In this document: piece after piece, positions 27,363-36,442 of the stretch
Layout of the letters: each line of letters starts with the position of its first letter
How positions within the stretch are numbered: the first letter of the stretch is position 1
NCBI RefSeq assembly: GCF_900104895.1
Contig: NZ_LT629742.1
Span: 1,736,001-1,800,000, forward strand
Direction of reading: 5' to 3'
From: Microterricola viridarii
GTDB taxonomy: Bacteria > Actinomycetota > Actinomycetes > Actinomycetales > Microbacteriaceae
Length of the DNA stretch: 64,000 nucleotides
Program-made: the position numbers and the translations under genes
Notes under the pieces: model-generated
Databases searched by the model: none
What the model was told of the DNA's origin: nothing
The model's input: the letters and a program-made list of their open reading frames with translations, nothing else

Positions 27363-28529
27363 CTACTCGGTGTCGAGCACCTTCTGCCAGGAGCCGATGT
27401 AGCCGAGCAGCTCGAAGCCGAGATCGGCGTTGATGCGCAGCATGTGCTCGTTCTCGTCGGCGTTCCAGGTGAAGACCCGCCGCCTGGCCGGAGCGACCTC
27501 GGCCAGGCTGAGCAGGTTCGCCGCCTTGAGCAGCATGCCGAGGCCATTCCCGCGGTGCTCCGCCAGCACGAGGGTGTCCGACTGGTGGGCGAGCGTCGGG
27601 TGCTCGGCCGGCAGTTCCAGCTCCGTGTATGCCGCGATGACGCCGGTGTTGCGGTCGAGGGCGGCGGCGCGCAGCAGGCCCATCCCGGCGATCGCCGCCT
27701 CGCTCTCGTACTCGCGCACTCGCTCGGCGTTCCACAGCTCCGGCTCCACCAGCAGGTCGGCCGCCGGGGCGTCGAGCGCCATCCGGCCGAGCGCGTCGGC
27801 GAAGGAGTCGATGTACTCCTCGGGCGTCTCGTCGCCCCAGCTGAGCAGCTCGTAGTCCTCGCCCGTGCGCTGGGCGGCCTCGGCGAGCGCCCGCTGCAGC
27901 GCGGGCAGGCCGTTCTCGCCGTGCGCCCGCTCGTACACGCTCACCCGCTCCATCTGGGCCAGGGCGTAGCCGTTTCGCATCGCGAAGCGTGCTCGCGGGT
28001 CGGTCTCCGGGATCACCGCGGCGCCCACGGATGCGGCGAGGCGTCGGGCGCTCGGGGCGGCGGCCGCAATGGTCTGCGCCGAGTGGTCGGTGTAGCTGGA
28101 GAGGGTGCTGCGGCCGGCATCCAGTGCCAGCTCCTCGACCAGGGCGAGCATCCGGTCGCCGAGCCCCTGCCCGCGCACCGACGGCGCGGTGGCCACCCAG
28201 ACGAAGGCCGTGCGGTCGTTGGCGTCGAGCTCGTAGCGCACCCGCCCGCAGCCGACCACCTCGCCATCCCGCCACGCGGCCAGCAGGGTGCGGTGGGTGA
28301 ACGAGCTGTGGCTGTACTCGGCGAGCGAGGACGCCGGCCCGAGCCACGCGTCGCGGTGCCCCCACGCCTCCTCTTCGATGATCCCGGTGAACTCGATGAC
28401 CTGCTCGAACGGGCGGGCGTCCGGCGTGCCGAGGCGCGCGGGAATGGGCACCAGGCGGATCTCGATCGGTGTCTTGCCGGGTTCCGCGCCGCCGGGGGGT
28501 GCGGTGGCTGGCTCGCCCTGCGCATTCAT
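27363..28529 (-). CDS. Tandem GNAT-domain acetyltransferase
   Basis: A 388-aa protein with two GCN5-like halves. The N-terminal half (about residues 35-200) has VWVATAPSVRGQGLGDRMLALVEE, a good acetyl-CoA loop (R-G-Q-G-L-G). The C-terminal half has LVLAEHRGNGLGMLLKAANL near 320 and the motif FTWNADENEHMLRINADLGFE. Two-domain GNATs of this kind include mycothiol synthase-like and Eis-like proteins; I cannot assign a substrate. The start at 28529 has GGAGAG upstream and fits better than the ATG at 28586. Confidence 0.85.
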   Translation of the reverse strand: MNAQGEPATAPPGGAEPGKTPIEIRLVPIPARLGTPDARPFEQVIEFTGIIEEEAWGHRDAWLGPASSLAEYSHSSFTHRTLLAAWRDGEVVGCGRVRYELDANDRTAFVWVATAPSVRGQGLGDRMLALVEELALDAGRSTLSSYTDHSAQTIAAAAPSARRLAASVGAAVIPETDPRARFAMRNGYALAQMERVSVYERAHGENGLPALQRALAEAAQRTGEDYELLSWGDETPEEYIDSFADALGRMALDAPAADLLVEPELWNAERVREYESEAAIAGMGLLRAAALDRNTGVIAAYTELELPAEHPTLAHQSDTLVLAEHRGNGLGMLLKAANLLSLAEVAPARRRVFTWNADENEHMLRINADLGFELLGYIGSWQKVLDTE

Positions 28530-28700
28530 GGTGCTCTCCGTCCGTCCCGCGTGCGCGGTGTGCACCCGCCACTGCCGATTCTGCAACGGCCGGGCCGATT
28601 CGGCTAGGGATCAACCAGAGAAGGAGAACTGAGCACCCCGGAACCGTCGCTGGCGGGCGGTCGGCACCGCGCAGCGGCCGGCGCTGCGTAGGCTGGCGCG

Positions 28701-29135
28701 ATGACCTCACCACCACGGCCCGACCCCCGCCGCTGGCTGCTGCTCGGCGGGCTCGTGCTCGCGACGCTCGGGGCCGGGCTGGCGGTGCGGTACGGTCTCG
28801 ACGGCCTTGCCGGTGACCTGCTCGGCGGTGCGCTCTACGCGGTGCTGGTGTTCCAGCTCGTGACGGCCGCCTGCTGGCTGATCCGGCCCCGAGCCGTGTC
28901 GCGCTGGTGGCGCATCGCGCTGCTGAGCGCCGCGCTCTGCTGGGGGGTCGAGGTGCTGCAACTGACCGGGCTGCCCGAACAGTGGGCCGCGGCGTTCCCG
29001 CCCGCCCGCCTCGTCTTCGGCACCACCTTCTCTGCCCCGGACCTGCTGGCCTACGTGATCGGTTCGGCGCTCGCCGCGGTCATGGCGGGTCGGGTTGTCC
29101 GCCCGCGCCAGTTCGTCGGGGTCCGCGCCACCTGA
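28701..29135 (+). CDS. DUF2809 family membrane protein
   Basis: A 144-aa small membrane protein with about four hydrophobic helices and the family pattern WGVEVLQLTGLPEQW...FGTTFSAPDLLAYVIGSALA. Function unknown. Its last ten codons (ending RQFVGVRAT) and stop codon lie inside the REP-like palindrome at 29105-29163, so the native C-terminus was probably replaced or extended by that element. Confidence 0.8.
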   Translation: MTSPPRPDPRRWLLLGGLVLATLGAGLAVRYGLDGLAGDLLGGALYAVLVFQLVTAACWLIRPRAVSRWWRIALLSAALCWGVEVLQLTGLPEQWAAAFPPARLVFGTTFSAPDLLAYVIGSALAAVMAGRVVRPRQFVGVRAT

Positions 29136-29163
29136 GCGGGCGCGGACCCCGACGAACTGGCGC
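29105..29163. repeat. REP-like inverted repeat, copy 2 (perfect arms)
   Basis: Two perfect 25-bp arms (29105-29129 and 29139-29163; the left arm begins GCGCCAGTTCGTCGGGGTCC) enclose a 9-base loop that holds the stop codon of the DUF2809 gene. It is the same family as 17720-17782. It could also act as a terminator before smc. Confidence 0.85.
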
Positions 29164-29174
29164 AGGCGCGCGCG

Positions 29175-29216
29175 CACCCGACTCCACGCCCGGCGCACCC
29201 GGCTCCACGCCCGGCA
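29175..29216. repeat. Two 21-bp direct repeats
   Basis: CACCCGACTCCACGCCCGGC G and CACCCGGCTCCACGCCCGGC A follow one another between the palindrome and smc. There is one mismatch within the first 20 bases. No function is visible. Confidence 0.7.
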
Positions 29217-29354
29217 CGCCCGGCGCAGATCAGGCGCCCACCGGGTGATTCTGCGGGATTCTGCGCCGAAATGCCGGTACCGTAGACCCAGCATCCGCGC
29301 GGGATGCGCACCTCCGGCGGCGGATCCGCCGGGCACAGAGAAGACGAGGCACGC

Positions 29355-32300
29355 GTGTACCTGAAGAGCCTGACCCTCAAGGGGTTCAAGTCCTTCGCGC
29401 AGCCGACCGTGTTCGCCTTCGAGCCCGGCGTCACCTGCGTGGTCGGCCCGAACGGCTCCGGCAAGTCGAACGTCGTTGACGCCCTCGCCTGGGTGATGGG
29501 GGAGCAGGGGGCGAAGACGCTCCGCGGGGGCAAGATGGAGGACGTCATCTTCGCCGGCACCTCCTCTCGCGGGCCACTCGGCCGCGCCGAGGTCACGCTC
29601 ACCATCGACAACTCCGACGGCGCGCTGCCGATCGAGTACTCCGAGGTCACCATCAGCCGCACCCTGTTCCGAAACGGGGCCAGCGAGTACGCCATCAATG
29701 GCCGCGGATGCCGGCTGCTCGACGTGCAGGAGCTGCTCAGCGATTCCGGCCTCGGCCGTGAGATGCACGTCATCGTCGGCCAGGGCCAGCTCGACTCCGT
29801 GCTGCGGGCCAGCCCAGAAGACCGCCGCGGCTTCATCGAGGAGGCGGCCGGCATCCTCAAGCACCGCCGCCGCAAAGAGAAGACGCTGCGCAAGCTCGAC
29901 GCCATGCAGGCCAACCTCACCCGGCTGAGCGACCTCGCCGGCGAGATCCGGCGACAGCTGAAGCCGCTCGGCAAGCAGGCCGAGATCGCCCGGGAGGCGC
30001 AGTCGATCGCCGCCGTCGTGCGCGACGCCCGCGCCCGGCTGCTCGCCGACGAGGTCGTCGGCCTGCGCCGGGCCCTCGGCGACTACACGCGCACCGAGCA
30101 CGAGCGGCACAGCGAGCGGATCGTGTTGCAGGAGCAGCTCGAGCAGAAGCAGCAGCGCGTGCAGCGCCTCGAGCAGGCGCAGCTCGGCGACGCCGTCGAC
30201 GTGGCCCGCCGCACCAGCTTCGGCCTGGAATCGGTGCAGGAGCGCCTGCGCGGGCTGTTCACCCTCGCCAACCAGCGCATCGCGCTGCTCGGCAGCGAAC
30301 CCGGAACGGACGAGCGCGGTTCCGGCATCAGCCAGGAGATGCTGCGGGAGGCCGAGGAGGAGGTCGAGCTGCTGCGCGGCAACGTCGCCGTCGCCGAGTC
30401 CGCCCTGCTGGCGGCCCAGGCCGCCACGGCCGCCGGTCGCACCCGGCTCGACGCCCTCGACGAGGAGATCGCCGCGCAGAGCGCCCTCGTCTCGCGGCAC
30501 GACCTCGAGATCACCAAGCTCACCGGCACCGCGGATGCCGCAGCCTCCCGCCTCGCGGCCGTGCGCGGCGAGGTGCTCCGCCAGCAGAACGCGTCAGAGG
30601 CCGCCGCCGAGCGCCGGGCCAAGGCGGAGCGCGACCTCGCCGAGCTGGAGGCCGCCGCCGAACAGGACGAGGCCAGCGAGACCGACCTCGACGAGGCCTA
30701 TGAGCTCGCCCAGGCCGAGGTGACCCGCGCCGAGGCGGAGATCGAGCGACTCCGCGACGAGCTGCACGGCGCCGAGCGCGAGAAGGACGCCCTCGCCGCC
30801 AAGGTCAGCGCCCTCTCCCGGGCCCTCGAGCACAGCGACGGCTCGGCCGACCTGATGGCGGCCGGCCTCGGTGGCGTGCGCGGCATCGTCGCCGAGAACG
30901 TGCACGTCGTGCCCGGATTCGAGGCCGCCATCGCCGCCGCCCTCGGCACCCTCGCCGACGCGATCCTGGTCGAGAGCAGCGCCGCCGCGCATGCCGCCGT
31001 CGACCACGCCGCGGCCCACGGGCTCGGCCGGGTCGAACTCGTGATCGCCGAACCGGATGCCGGCCAGGGGAGCGCGGGCGAAGGCCCGAGCTGGCCCAGT
31101 CTGCCCGGCATCACCGCCCCGGCCTCCGTCGTCACCGCCCCGCCCGGTGTGCAGGGCGTCCTCGCGCACGTCGTGATCGCCGACGACCTGGCCACCGCCC
31201 GTGCCGCGGCGCCGCAGCTGGCCGCCGCCTCCACCGGCGCCCCCGTCACCGTCGTCACCCGCGCCGGCGAGGTGCTCACCGAGTATGTGCTCCGCGGCGG
31301 ATCCGGCGGGGAGCAGGGCCGCATCGAGCTCATCGCCGAGCGGGATGCCGCGGCGGAGCGGCTCGGCGAGCTGGGCTCGCTCATCGAGCGCGCCCGCTAC
31401 ACCCTCACCGAGCAGCGGGCAGCCCACCAGACCGCGAAGTCGCAGGCCCAGGCCGCCCTCGCCGCGCTGCGCGAGTTCGACTCCGCCCTCGCCGCGCAGA
31501 CCGAGCGGCTGAACCGCGCCCGCGTGCAGGCGGAGGCGTCCGTCGCCGAGTTCGACCGGCTCGGCAAGGCGCTCGAGCTGGCCGCCGGCCGGGTCGGCGA
31601 GGCGGAGGCCGCAGCCGCGAAGGCCAAGGCCGAGCTGGACACCGCCCGTTCCCGGCCCCGACCGCTGTTGGACGCGAGCGCCCGCGCCGCGCTCCACACC
31701 GAGCTGGAACAGGCCAGGGAGGCCGAGATCGAGTCCAGGCTCGGCCTGGAGACGGCGCGCGAGCGGGTTCGAGCCGAGCAGGCCCGCGGCGAGGCCCTGG
31801 CCAGGCGGCGCGAGCAGGAGCGAGCGGCCGCAGAGGAGGCGGCGCGCCTGGCCGTCATCCGCCGCCGCCAGGTGGACGCGGCCAGCGCCGTCGTCACCGC
31901 CCTGCCCGTCATCCTCGCCTCCGTCGACGCCTCCGTCGCCGAGGCCCGGCTCGAGCTGACCACGGCCGAGTCCAAGCGGGCCACCGAGAACGAGGAGCTC
32001 GCGACGCTCCGGCGCGAGGAGCTGGCCCTCCGCGAACGGCTCAGCGTCATCACCGAGAACGTACACGGGCTCGAGCTGGCCATCTACGAGAAGAAGCTGC
32101 ACCTCTCCAGCCTGCTGGAGCGCGCCTCCTCCGAGCTGGGGCTGGACGAGGAGGTGCTCGTCGACGAGTACGGGCCGGAGGTCGAGATCCCCGCCGAGAC
32201 CGAGGATGGCGAACCCGGCCGCTTCGACCGGGCCGTGCAGCAGCGCCGGCTGGAGAAGGCCGAGCGCACCTTCGCGCAGCTCGGCCGGGTCAACCCACTC

Positions 32301-32897
32301 GCCCTCGAGGAGTTCGCCGCGCTCGAGCAGCGGCACCTCTTCCTCAGCGAGCAGCTCACCGACCTCACCAAGACCCGCGCCGACCTGCTGAGCATCATCG
32401 AGGAGATCGACGAGAAGATGCAGACCATCTTCGCCGCCGCCTTCGAGGACACCAAGGAGGCGTTCGGCCAGGTGTTCCCCGTGCTGTTCCCGGGCGGAAC
32501 GGGCAGCATCTCGCTGACCAACCCGGACGACATGCTCACCACCGGCATCGAGGTCTCCGTCAAGCCGGCCGGCAAGAAGATCGAGCGGCTCTCCCTGCTC
32601 TCCGGTGGGGAGCGCTCGCTGGCCGCAGTCGCGCTGCTCATCGCGATCTTCAAGGCGCGGCCCAGCCCGTTCTACATCATGGACGAGGTGGAGGCGGCGC
32701 TCGACGACGCGAACCTCGGCCGCCTGCTGACGATCTTCCAGGACCTGCGCGAGACCAGCCAGCTCATCGTCATCACGCACCAGAAGCGCACCATGGAGAT
32801 CGCCGACGCCCTCTACGGCGTCTCGATGCGGCAGGACGGCGTCTCCGCCGTCGTCGGCCAGCGCATCGGCACCGAGCCGGAGGAACGCGCCAGCTAG
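29355..32897 (+). CDS. smc: Chromosome segregation protein SMC
   Basis: A 1180-aa structural maintenance of chromosomes ATPase, the core of bacterial condensin with ScpA/ScpB. Walker A GPNGSGKSN is at residues 31-39. Long coiled coils flank a hinge at about 495-660 (GGVRGIVAENVHVVPGFEAAI...). The signature LSGGERSL is at about 1082 and Walker B YIMDEVEAALDDANL near 1105. I chose the GTG at 29355 (MYLKSLTLKGFKSFAQ), which has GAGG five bases upstream and is the universal SMC start. The last 26 bases are duplicated 315 bp downstream. Confidence 0.97.
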   Translation: MYLKSLTLKGFKSFAQPTVFAFEPGVTCVVGPNGSGKSNVVDALAWVMGEQGAKTLRGGKMEDVIFAGTSSRGPLGRAEVTLTIDNSDGALPIEYSEVTISRTLFRNGASEYAINGRGCRLLDVQELLSDSGLGREMHVIVGQGQLDSVLRASPEDRRGFIEEAAGILKHRRRKEKTLRKLDAMQANLTRLSDLAGEIRRQLKPLGKQAEIAREAQSIAAVVRDARARLLADEVVGLRRALGDYTRTEHERHSERIVLQEQLEQKQQRVQRLEQAQLGDAVDVARRTSFGLESVQERLRGLFTLANQRIALLGSEPGTDERGSGISQEMLREAEEEVELLRGNVAVAESALLAAQAATAAGRTRLDALDEEIAAQSALVSRHDLEITKLTGTADAAASRLAAVRGEVLRQQNASEAAAERRAKAERDLAELEAAAEQDEASETDLDEAYELAQAEVTRAEAEIERLRDELHGAEREKDALAAKVSALSRALEHSDGSADLMAAGLGGVRGIVAENVHVVPGFEAAIAAALGTLADAILVESSAAAHAAVDHAAAHGLGRVELVIAEPDAGQGSAGEGPSWPSLPGITAPASVVTAPPGVQGVLAHVVIADDLATARAAAPQLAAASTGAPVTVVTRAGEVLTEYVLRGGSGGEQGRIELIAERDAAAERLGELGSLIERARYTLTEQRAAHQTAKSQAQAALAALREFDSALAAQTERLNRARVQAEASVAEFDRLGKALELAAGRVGEAEAAAAKAKAELDTARSRPRPLLDASARAALHTELEQAREAEIESRLGLETARERVRAEQARGEALARRREQERAAAEEAARLAVIRRRQVDAASAVVTALPVILASVDASVAEARLELTTAESKRATENEELATLRREELALRERLSVITENVHGLELAIYEKKLHLSSLLERASSELGLDEEVLVDEYGPEVEIPAETEDGEPGRFDRAVQQRRLEKAERTFAQLGRVNPLALEEFAALEQRHLFLSEQLTDLTKTRADLLSIIEEIDEKMQTIFAAAFEDTKEAFGQVFPVLFPGGTGSISLTNPDDMLTTGIEVSVKPAGKKIERLSLLSGGERSLAAVALLIAIFKARPSPFYIMDEVEAALDDANLGRLLTIFQDLRETSQLIVITHQKRTMEIADALYGVSMRQDGVSAVVGQRIGTEPEERAS

Positions 32898-32925
32898 TCG
32901 TCGTCGGGCGGGGTGGTGCGCACCG

Positions 32926-33007
32926 GGTCTCGATACGGCCCTGGCGGGCCCACTCGACCAGCGGGGTGTCCGTTGGTCGAGTAGCGAGGAACGAGCGTAT
33001 CGAGACC
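32926..33007. repeat. GGTCTCGATACG palindromic unit A
   Basis: An 82-bp unit bounded by the perfect inverted pair GGTCTCGATACG / CGTATCGAGACC. Inside is a second inverted pair, ACTCGACCA / TGGTCGAGT. The structure could fold as a long interrupted hairpin. Confidence 0.8.
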
Positions 33008-33039
33008 TCGCACCCGGCACGGTTTCGCGTTGGATGCCG

Positions 33040-33154
33040 GGTCTCGATACGGCCCTGGCGGGCCTACTCGACCGGCGGGTGCTCGCGACCGAGGCCACGC
33101 TCCGTCCCGTGTGCACCCGTTGGTCGAGTAGCGAGGAACGAGCGTATCGAGACC
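33040..33154. repeat. GGTCTCGATACG palindromic unit B
   Basis: A 115-bp unit with the same ends as unit A and the same right arm (GGTCGAGTAGCGAGGAACGA). It has a longer centre (about 33079-33118) that is unrelated to unit A. Confidence 0.78.
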
Positions 33155-33208
33155 TCGCACTCGGCACGGTTTGCGGCGGGGTGCCGCCGAGCCGGAGGAA
33201 CGCGCCAG

Positions 33209-34219
33209 CTAGCCGGCCGTCGTCGCCAACCGCACGGTGTTGCCCCACGGGTCCTGAGCGCTGAGCGCGCCGTCCTTCCGCTGGAACGGCACGCCGGCGC
33301 CGTCCAGGCGGGCCGCCGCGGCATCCAGCTCGGCGCCGTCGGCGAGGATGACGGTGAACTCCCGCAGCCCGAGGCTGGCCCCGCGCACTCCGGCCCCCGC
33401 GCTGTTCCAGGTGTTCGCGGCGAGGTGGTGGTGGTAGCCGCCGGCCGACATGAACAGGGCGCCGTCCGTCTCGCTCGTCACGTCGAAGCCCAGCACGTCG
33501 ACGTAGAAGGCGCGCGCGGCGCCCAGCTCGCCGACCCGGAGGTGCACGTGCCCCATCGTCGGCTCGGCCGTGGAGAGGGCGGGGTCGAGGTTGTCGGCGA
33601 TGAACTTGTTCGGGTCCAGGGCGGCGGAGCCCATCGTGACGCGGCCGTCGACCCACTCCCACTCCGCGCGCGGGCGGTCCATGTACAGCTCGACGCCGTT
33701 GCCGTCCGGGTCGCCGATGTAGAACGCCAGGCTCACCGCGTGGTCGGCGCTGCCCTGGTAGCTGGAGGGAGCCTGCTGCGCCACGCCGGCCAGCGCGCCG
33801 GCGAGGGACGCCGCATCCGGGTACAGGATCGCCGAGTGGTACAGGCCGGCGCCCGTCGGGGTGTCCGCGGGGGAGACCGGGTCGTTGACCAGTCGGATCA
33901 GCTCCTCGCCCGGCCGGCCGAGCGAGACTTCCCCCTCGCTCTCGGCGAGGACGGTGAGCCCGACGGCGTCCTCGTAGAACGCCCGCATCTCGGCCAGCCT
34001 GGCCGTGTTCAACAGCACGGCACCCATCCGGGTGTCCTCGTGCAGGATGCCGGAGCTCACCGGCCCGGACGGCTCCGCGCCGGCCGGCGCCGCGGGTTGC
34101 TGCCCCAGTGCGATCGCGGCCACCCCTCCGCCGAGGGCGAGCACGATGGCTCCCACGATGGCGATGAGCAGCGGGCGGGGCAGGCGGGCGCGGCGAAGCG
34201 GCGCGGAGGGGGCGGGCAT
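33209..34219 (-). CDS. Membrane-anchored two-domain VOC (glyoxalase/dioxygenase-like) protein
   Basis: A 336-aa protein. Residues 14-40 form a single membrane helix, followed by a Pro/Ala linker. Two vicinal-oxygen-chelate repeats follow, about 60-165 (YHSAILYPDAASL...HAVSLAFYIGDPDGNGVELYMDRP) and 225-335 (MGHVHLRVGELGAARAFYVDVLGF...YHHHLAANTWNS). The second half resembles extradiol dioxygenase (CatE-like) proteins, with metal-ligand candidates His and Glu. Soluble relatives lack the anchor. The stop codon lies within the duplicated smc end. Confidence 0.82.
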   Translation of the reverse strand: MPAPSAPLRRARLPRPLLIAIVGAIVLALGGGVAAIALGQQPAAPAGAEPSGPVSSGILHEDTRMGAVLLNTARLAEMRAFYEDAVGLTVLAESEGEVSLGRPGEELIRLVNDPVSPADTPTGAGLYHSAILYPDAASLAGALAGVAQQAPSSYQGSADHAVSLAFYIGDPDGNGVELYMDRPRAEWEWVDGRVTMGSAALDPNKFIADNLDPALSTAEPTMGHVHLRVGELGAARAFYVDVLGFDVTSETDGALFMSAGGYHHHLAANTWNSAGAGVRGASLGLREFTVILADGAELDAAAARLDGAGVPFQRKDGALSAQDPWGNTVRLATTAG

Positions 34220-34321
34220 ACCCGGTCGCAACGACGCCCGCCCGCCGAATATTCCGCCGCGCGCACGCCCGGGTGTCGACGGCGGCACGGGGCGGAGCCC
34301 GCCACGCCTTAAGCTGGGCGT

Positions 34322-35197
34322 ATGGCTGAACGCACCCCCTGGTCTCTCTCTGGCGCGCTCCGCGGCATGTTCGCGAAGAAGACGATCGACGACGACACCT
34401 GGGAAGACCTCGAGGATGCGCTGATCAAGGCCGACTTCGGCCCAGACGTGACGGACGCCCTCGTCACCGAGTTGCGCGGCAACGTCGCCAAGTACCGCAC
34501 CACCGACCCGGCCGACCTGCAGCGCATGCTGCGGGAGACCATCGAGGAGCGCCTGGCGAAGCTGGACTCCACCCTCAAGCTCACCGAGCGGCCCGCCGTC
34601 GTGCTCGTCGTCGGCGTGAACGGCGTCGGCAAGACCACCACCATCGGCAAGTTCGCCAAGTTCCTGCGCAACTACGACCGCACCGTGCTGGTCGGCGCCG
34701 CGGACACCTTCCGCGCCGCCGCCGTCGAGCAGCTGGCCACCTGGGCTGACCGCGCCGGCGTCGGCATCGTGCGCCCGCAGATGCAGGGCCAGGACCCGGC
34801 CGCCGTCGCCTTCCAGACCATCGAGCGCGCCAAGGCCGAGGGCACGGAGATCGTCATCATCGACACCGCCGGCCGGCTGCAGACCAAGGGCGGCCTGATG
34901 GACGAGCTCGGCAAGATCCGCCGCGTCGTCGAGAAGCAGGCCCCCATCTCGGAGGTGCTGCTGGTGCTCGACGCCACCACCGGCCAGAACGGCCTCGCCC
35001 AGGCGGAGGCGTTCATCGAGCACGCCGGCGTGACCGGCCTCGTGCTGACCAAGCTCGACGGCTCCGCCAAGGGCGGCTTCGTCCTCGCGGTGCAGGAGAA
35101 GACCGGCATCCCGATCAAGCTCGTCGGCCAGGGCGAGGGAATCAACGACCTGACCGGCTTCACCCCGCACGTCTTCGCCCAGAAGCTCGTCGGCTAG
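34322..35197 (+). CDS. ftsY: Signal recognition particle receptor FtsY
   Basis: A 291-aa SRP receptor GTPase that docks Ffh-ribosome complexes at the membrane. It has only a short N-terminal N domain and no acidic A domain. The GTPase motifs are GVNGVGKTTT (98-107), ADTFRAAA, DTAGRLQ and TKLDGSAKGG. It lies in the smc-ftsY-ffh neighbourhood typical of actinobacteria. Confidence 0.96.
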   Translation: MAERTPWSLSGALRGMFAKKTIDDDTWEDLEDALIKADFGPDVTDALVTELRGNVAKYRTTDPADLQRMLRETIEERLAKLDSTLKLTERPAVVLVVGVNGVGKTTTIGKFAKFLRNYDRTVLVGAADTFRAAAVEQLATWADRAGVGIVRPQMQGQDPAAVAFQTIERAKAEGTEIVIIDTAGRLQTKGGLMDELGKIRRVVEKQAPISEVLLVLDATTGQNGLAQAEAFIEHAGVTGLVLTKLDGSAKGGFVLAVQEKTGIPIKLVGQGEGINDLTGFTPHVFAQKLVG

Positions 35198-35223
35198 CGC
35201 CGGCACCAAGGAGAAACACACGC

Positions 35224-35727
35224 ATGGCCATCGAACACGACTACTTCGGCTACCTCGGCAGCGAGAACGACGACGAGCTGTACTGGTCCGAGACCGTCGA
35301 GGTGGGCGAGCGGGATGTCGACGTCTCGCTGAGCTCGCCGGAACAGGATGACGTCGCCGAGGAATCGCTCGACATCGCCGCCGGCCTGATCGGTCAGCTC
35401 GAGAGCCTCGACTCCGACGCCCGCGAGGCCTTCGTCGGCGAGCTGTCCACCGACACCTCCAACACCATCGCCTACTTCTACCAGAGCGTCGCCGAGCTCG
35501 GCGACGAGATCCTCGACGACGCCATGAGCCGCGAGTCCGGCGACCGGCAGATCGACTTCCTGCGCTCGATGGCGCTCGTGCGGGTCAGCATCCTGCCGCA
35601 CCACACCGGCGACGACGAGCCGTTCGCCCTGTTCGAGTACTCCATCGCCCCGGGGGAGAGCGACGCCGTGCTCATCGCCCGCTTCAACATCAACGCCGAC
35701 GTCATCGGCACCGAGACGGCCAGCTGA
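35224..35727 (+). CDS. DUF2004 family protein
   Basis: A 167-aa acidic protein of unknown function. The N-terminal block (YFGYLGSENDDELYWSETVEVGERDVDVSL) and C-terminal ILPHHTGDDEPFALFEYSI belong to the DUF2004 family. It has AAGGAG upstream of the ATG, 26 bp after ftsY, and four bases separate it from the following GNAT gene, so co-transcription with ftsY is likely. Confidence 0.78.
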   Translation: MAIEHDYFGYLGSENDDELYWSETVEVGERDVDVSLSSPEQDDVAEESLDIAAGLIGQLESLDSDAREAFVGELSTDTSNTIAYFYQSVAELGDEILDDAMSRESGDRQIDFLRSMALVRVSILPHHTGDDEPFALFEYSIAPGESDAVLIARFNINADVIGTETAS

Positions 35728-35731
35728 GCCG

Positions 35732-36430
35732 GTGGGCACCGCCTTCCAGCCCCTGCCAGACCCGCGCCCCGGCGACGCCGCCTGGCCGGAGATGAGCTGG
35801 CCCGTCCCGGCCGGCACGGTGCTCCGCGGCCGTGTCGTGGAGCTGGCCACCGGCGACCCGGAGCGGGATGATGCGCCCGGCCTGTTCGCCGCACTCGACC
35901 ACGACGCCGTCTGGGCGCACGTCGCCGGCCGGCCGCGCTCGGAGGAGGACGCGCTGGCGCGCGCCCGCGCCGCCAGCCGGCCCACCCGCCAGCCGTGGAC
36001 GATGCGCACGCTCCGCGCGCACCGGGGACTCCCGGCCGGCAGCGTCATCGGATCGACCAGCTTCATCGACGTGCAGCAGGAGAACGCGAGCCTGGAGATC
36101 GGCTCGACCACGTACACGCCGACCGTCTGGGCCGGCCCGGTCAATCCGGAGACCAAACTGCTGCTGCTCGGCTACGCCTTCGACGTCCTCGGGGCCGGCC
36201 GGGTGCAGCTGAAGACTGACATCCGCAACACCCGCTCGCAGCGCGCCATCGAGCGCCTGGGCGCCCGCTACGAAGGGGTTCTCCGCCGGCACATGCGGCG
36301 GGATGACGGCACAGTGCGCGACACGGTGATGTTCTCGATCATCGCGGAGGACTGGCCTGCGGTGCGCGAAGCACTCACGAAACGGGTCGCTGCCGCCGTG
36401 GCGGCAGAAGAGGGCTCCGCGCTCAACTAA
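35732..36430 (+). CDS. GNAT N-acetyltransferase (RimJ/RimL-like)
   Basis: A 232-aa acetyltransferase. The family pattern is clear: GSVIGSTSFIDVQQENASLEIGSTTYTPTVWAG, then KLLLLGYAFDVLGAGRVQLKTDIRNTRSQRAIERLGARYEG. Members of this branch acetylate amino groups of proteins or small molecules; the substrate is not predictable. It starts at a GTG four bases after the DUF2004 stop. Confidence 0.88.
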   Translation: MGTAFQPLPDPRPGDAAWPEMSWPVPAGTVLRGRVVELATGDPERDDAPGLFAALDHDAVWAHVAGRPRSEEDALARARAASRPTRQPWTMRTLRAHRGLPAGSVIGSTSFIDVQQENASLEIGSTTYTPTVWAGPVNPETKLLLLGYAFDVLGAGRVQLKTDIRNTRSQRAIERLGARYEGVLRRHMRRDDGTVRDTVMFSIIAEDWPAVREALTKRVAAAVAAEEGSALN

Positions 36431-36442
36431 ACTGTCAGCACC

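Larger units (their letters stand above)
32872..33212. repeat. 26-bp direct duplication of the smc 3' end around a repeat cassette
   Basis: A 26-base stretch beginning CCGAGCCGGAGGAACGCGCC occurs at 32872-32897, where it is the end of smc with its TAG, and identically at 33187-33212, where it contains the stop codon of the convergent VOC gene. The 289 bp between the copies hold two palindromic units and no gene. This accounts for the gene-free interval 32898-33208. Confidence 0.85.
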
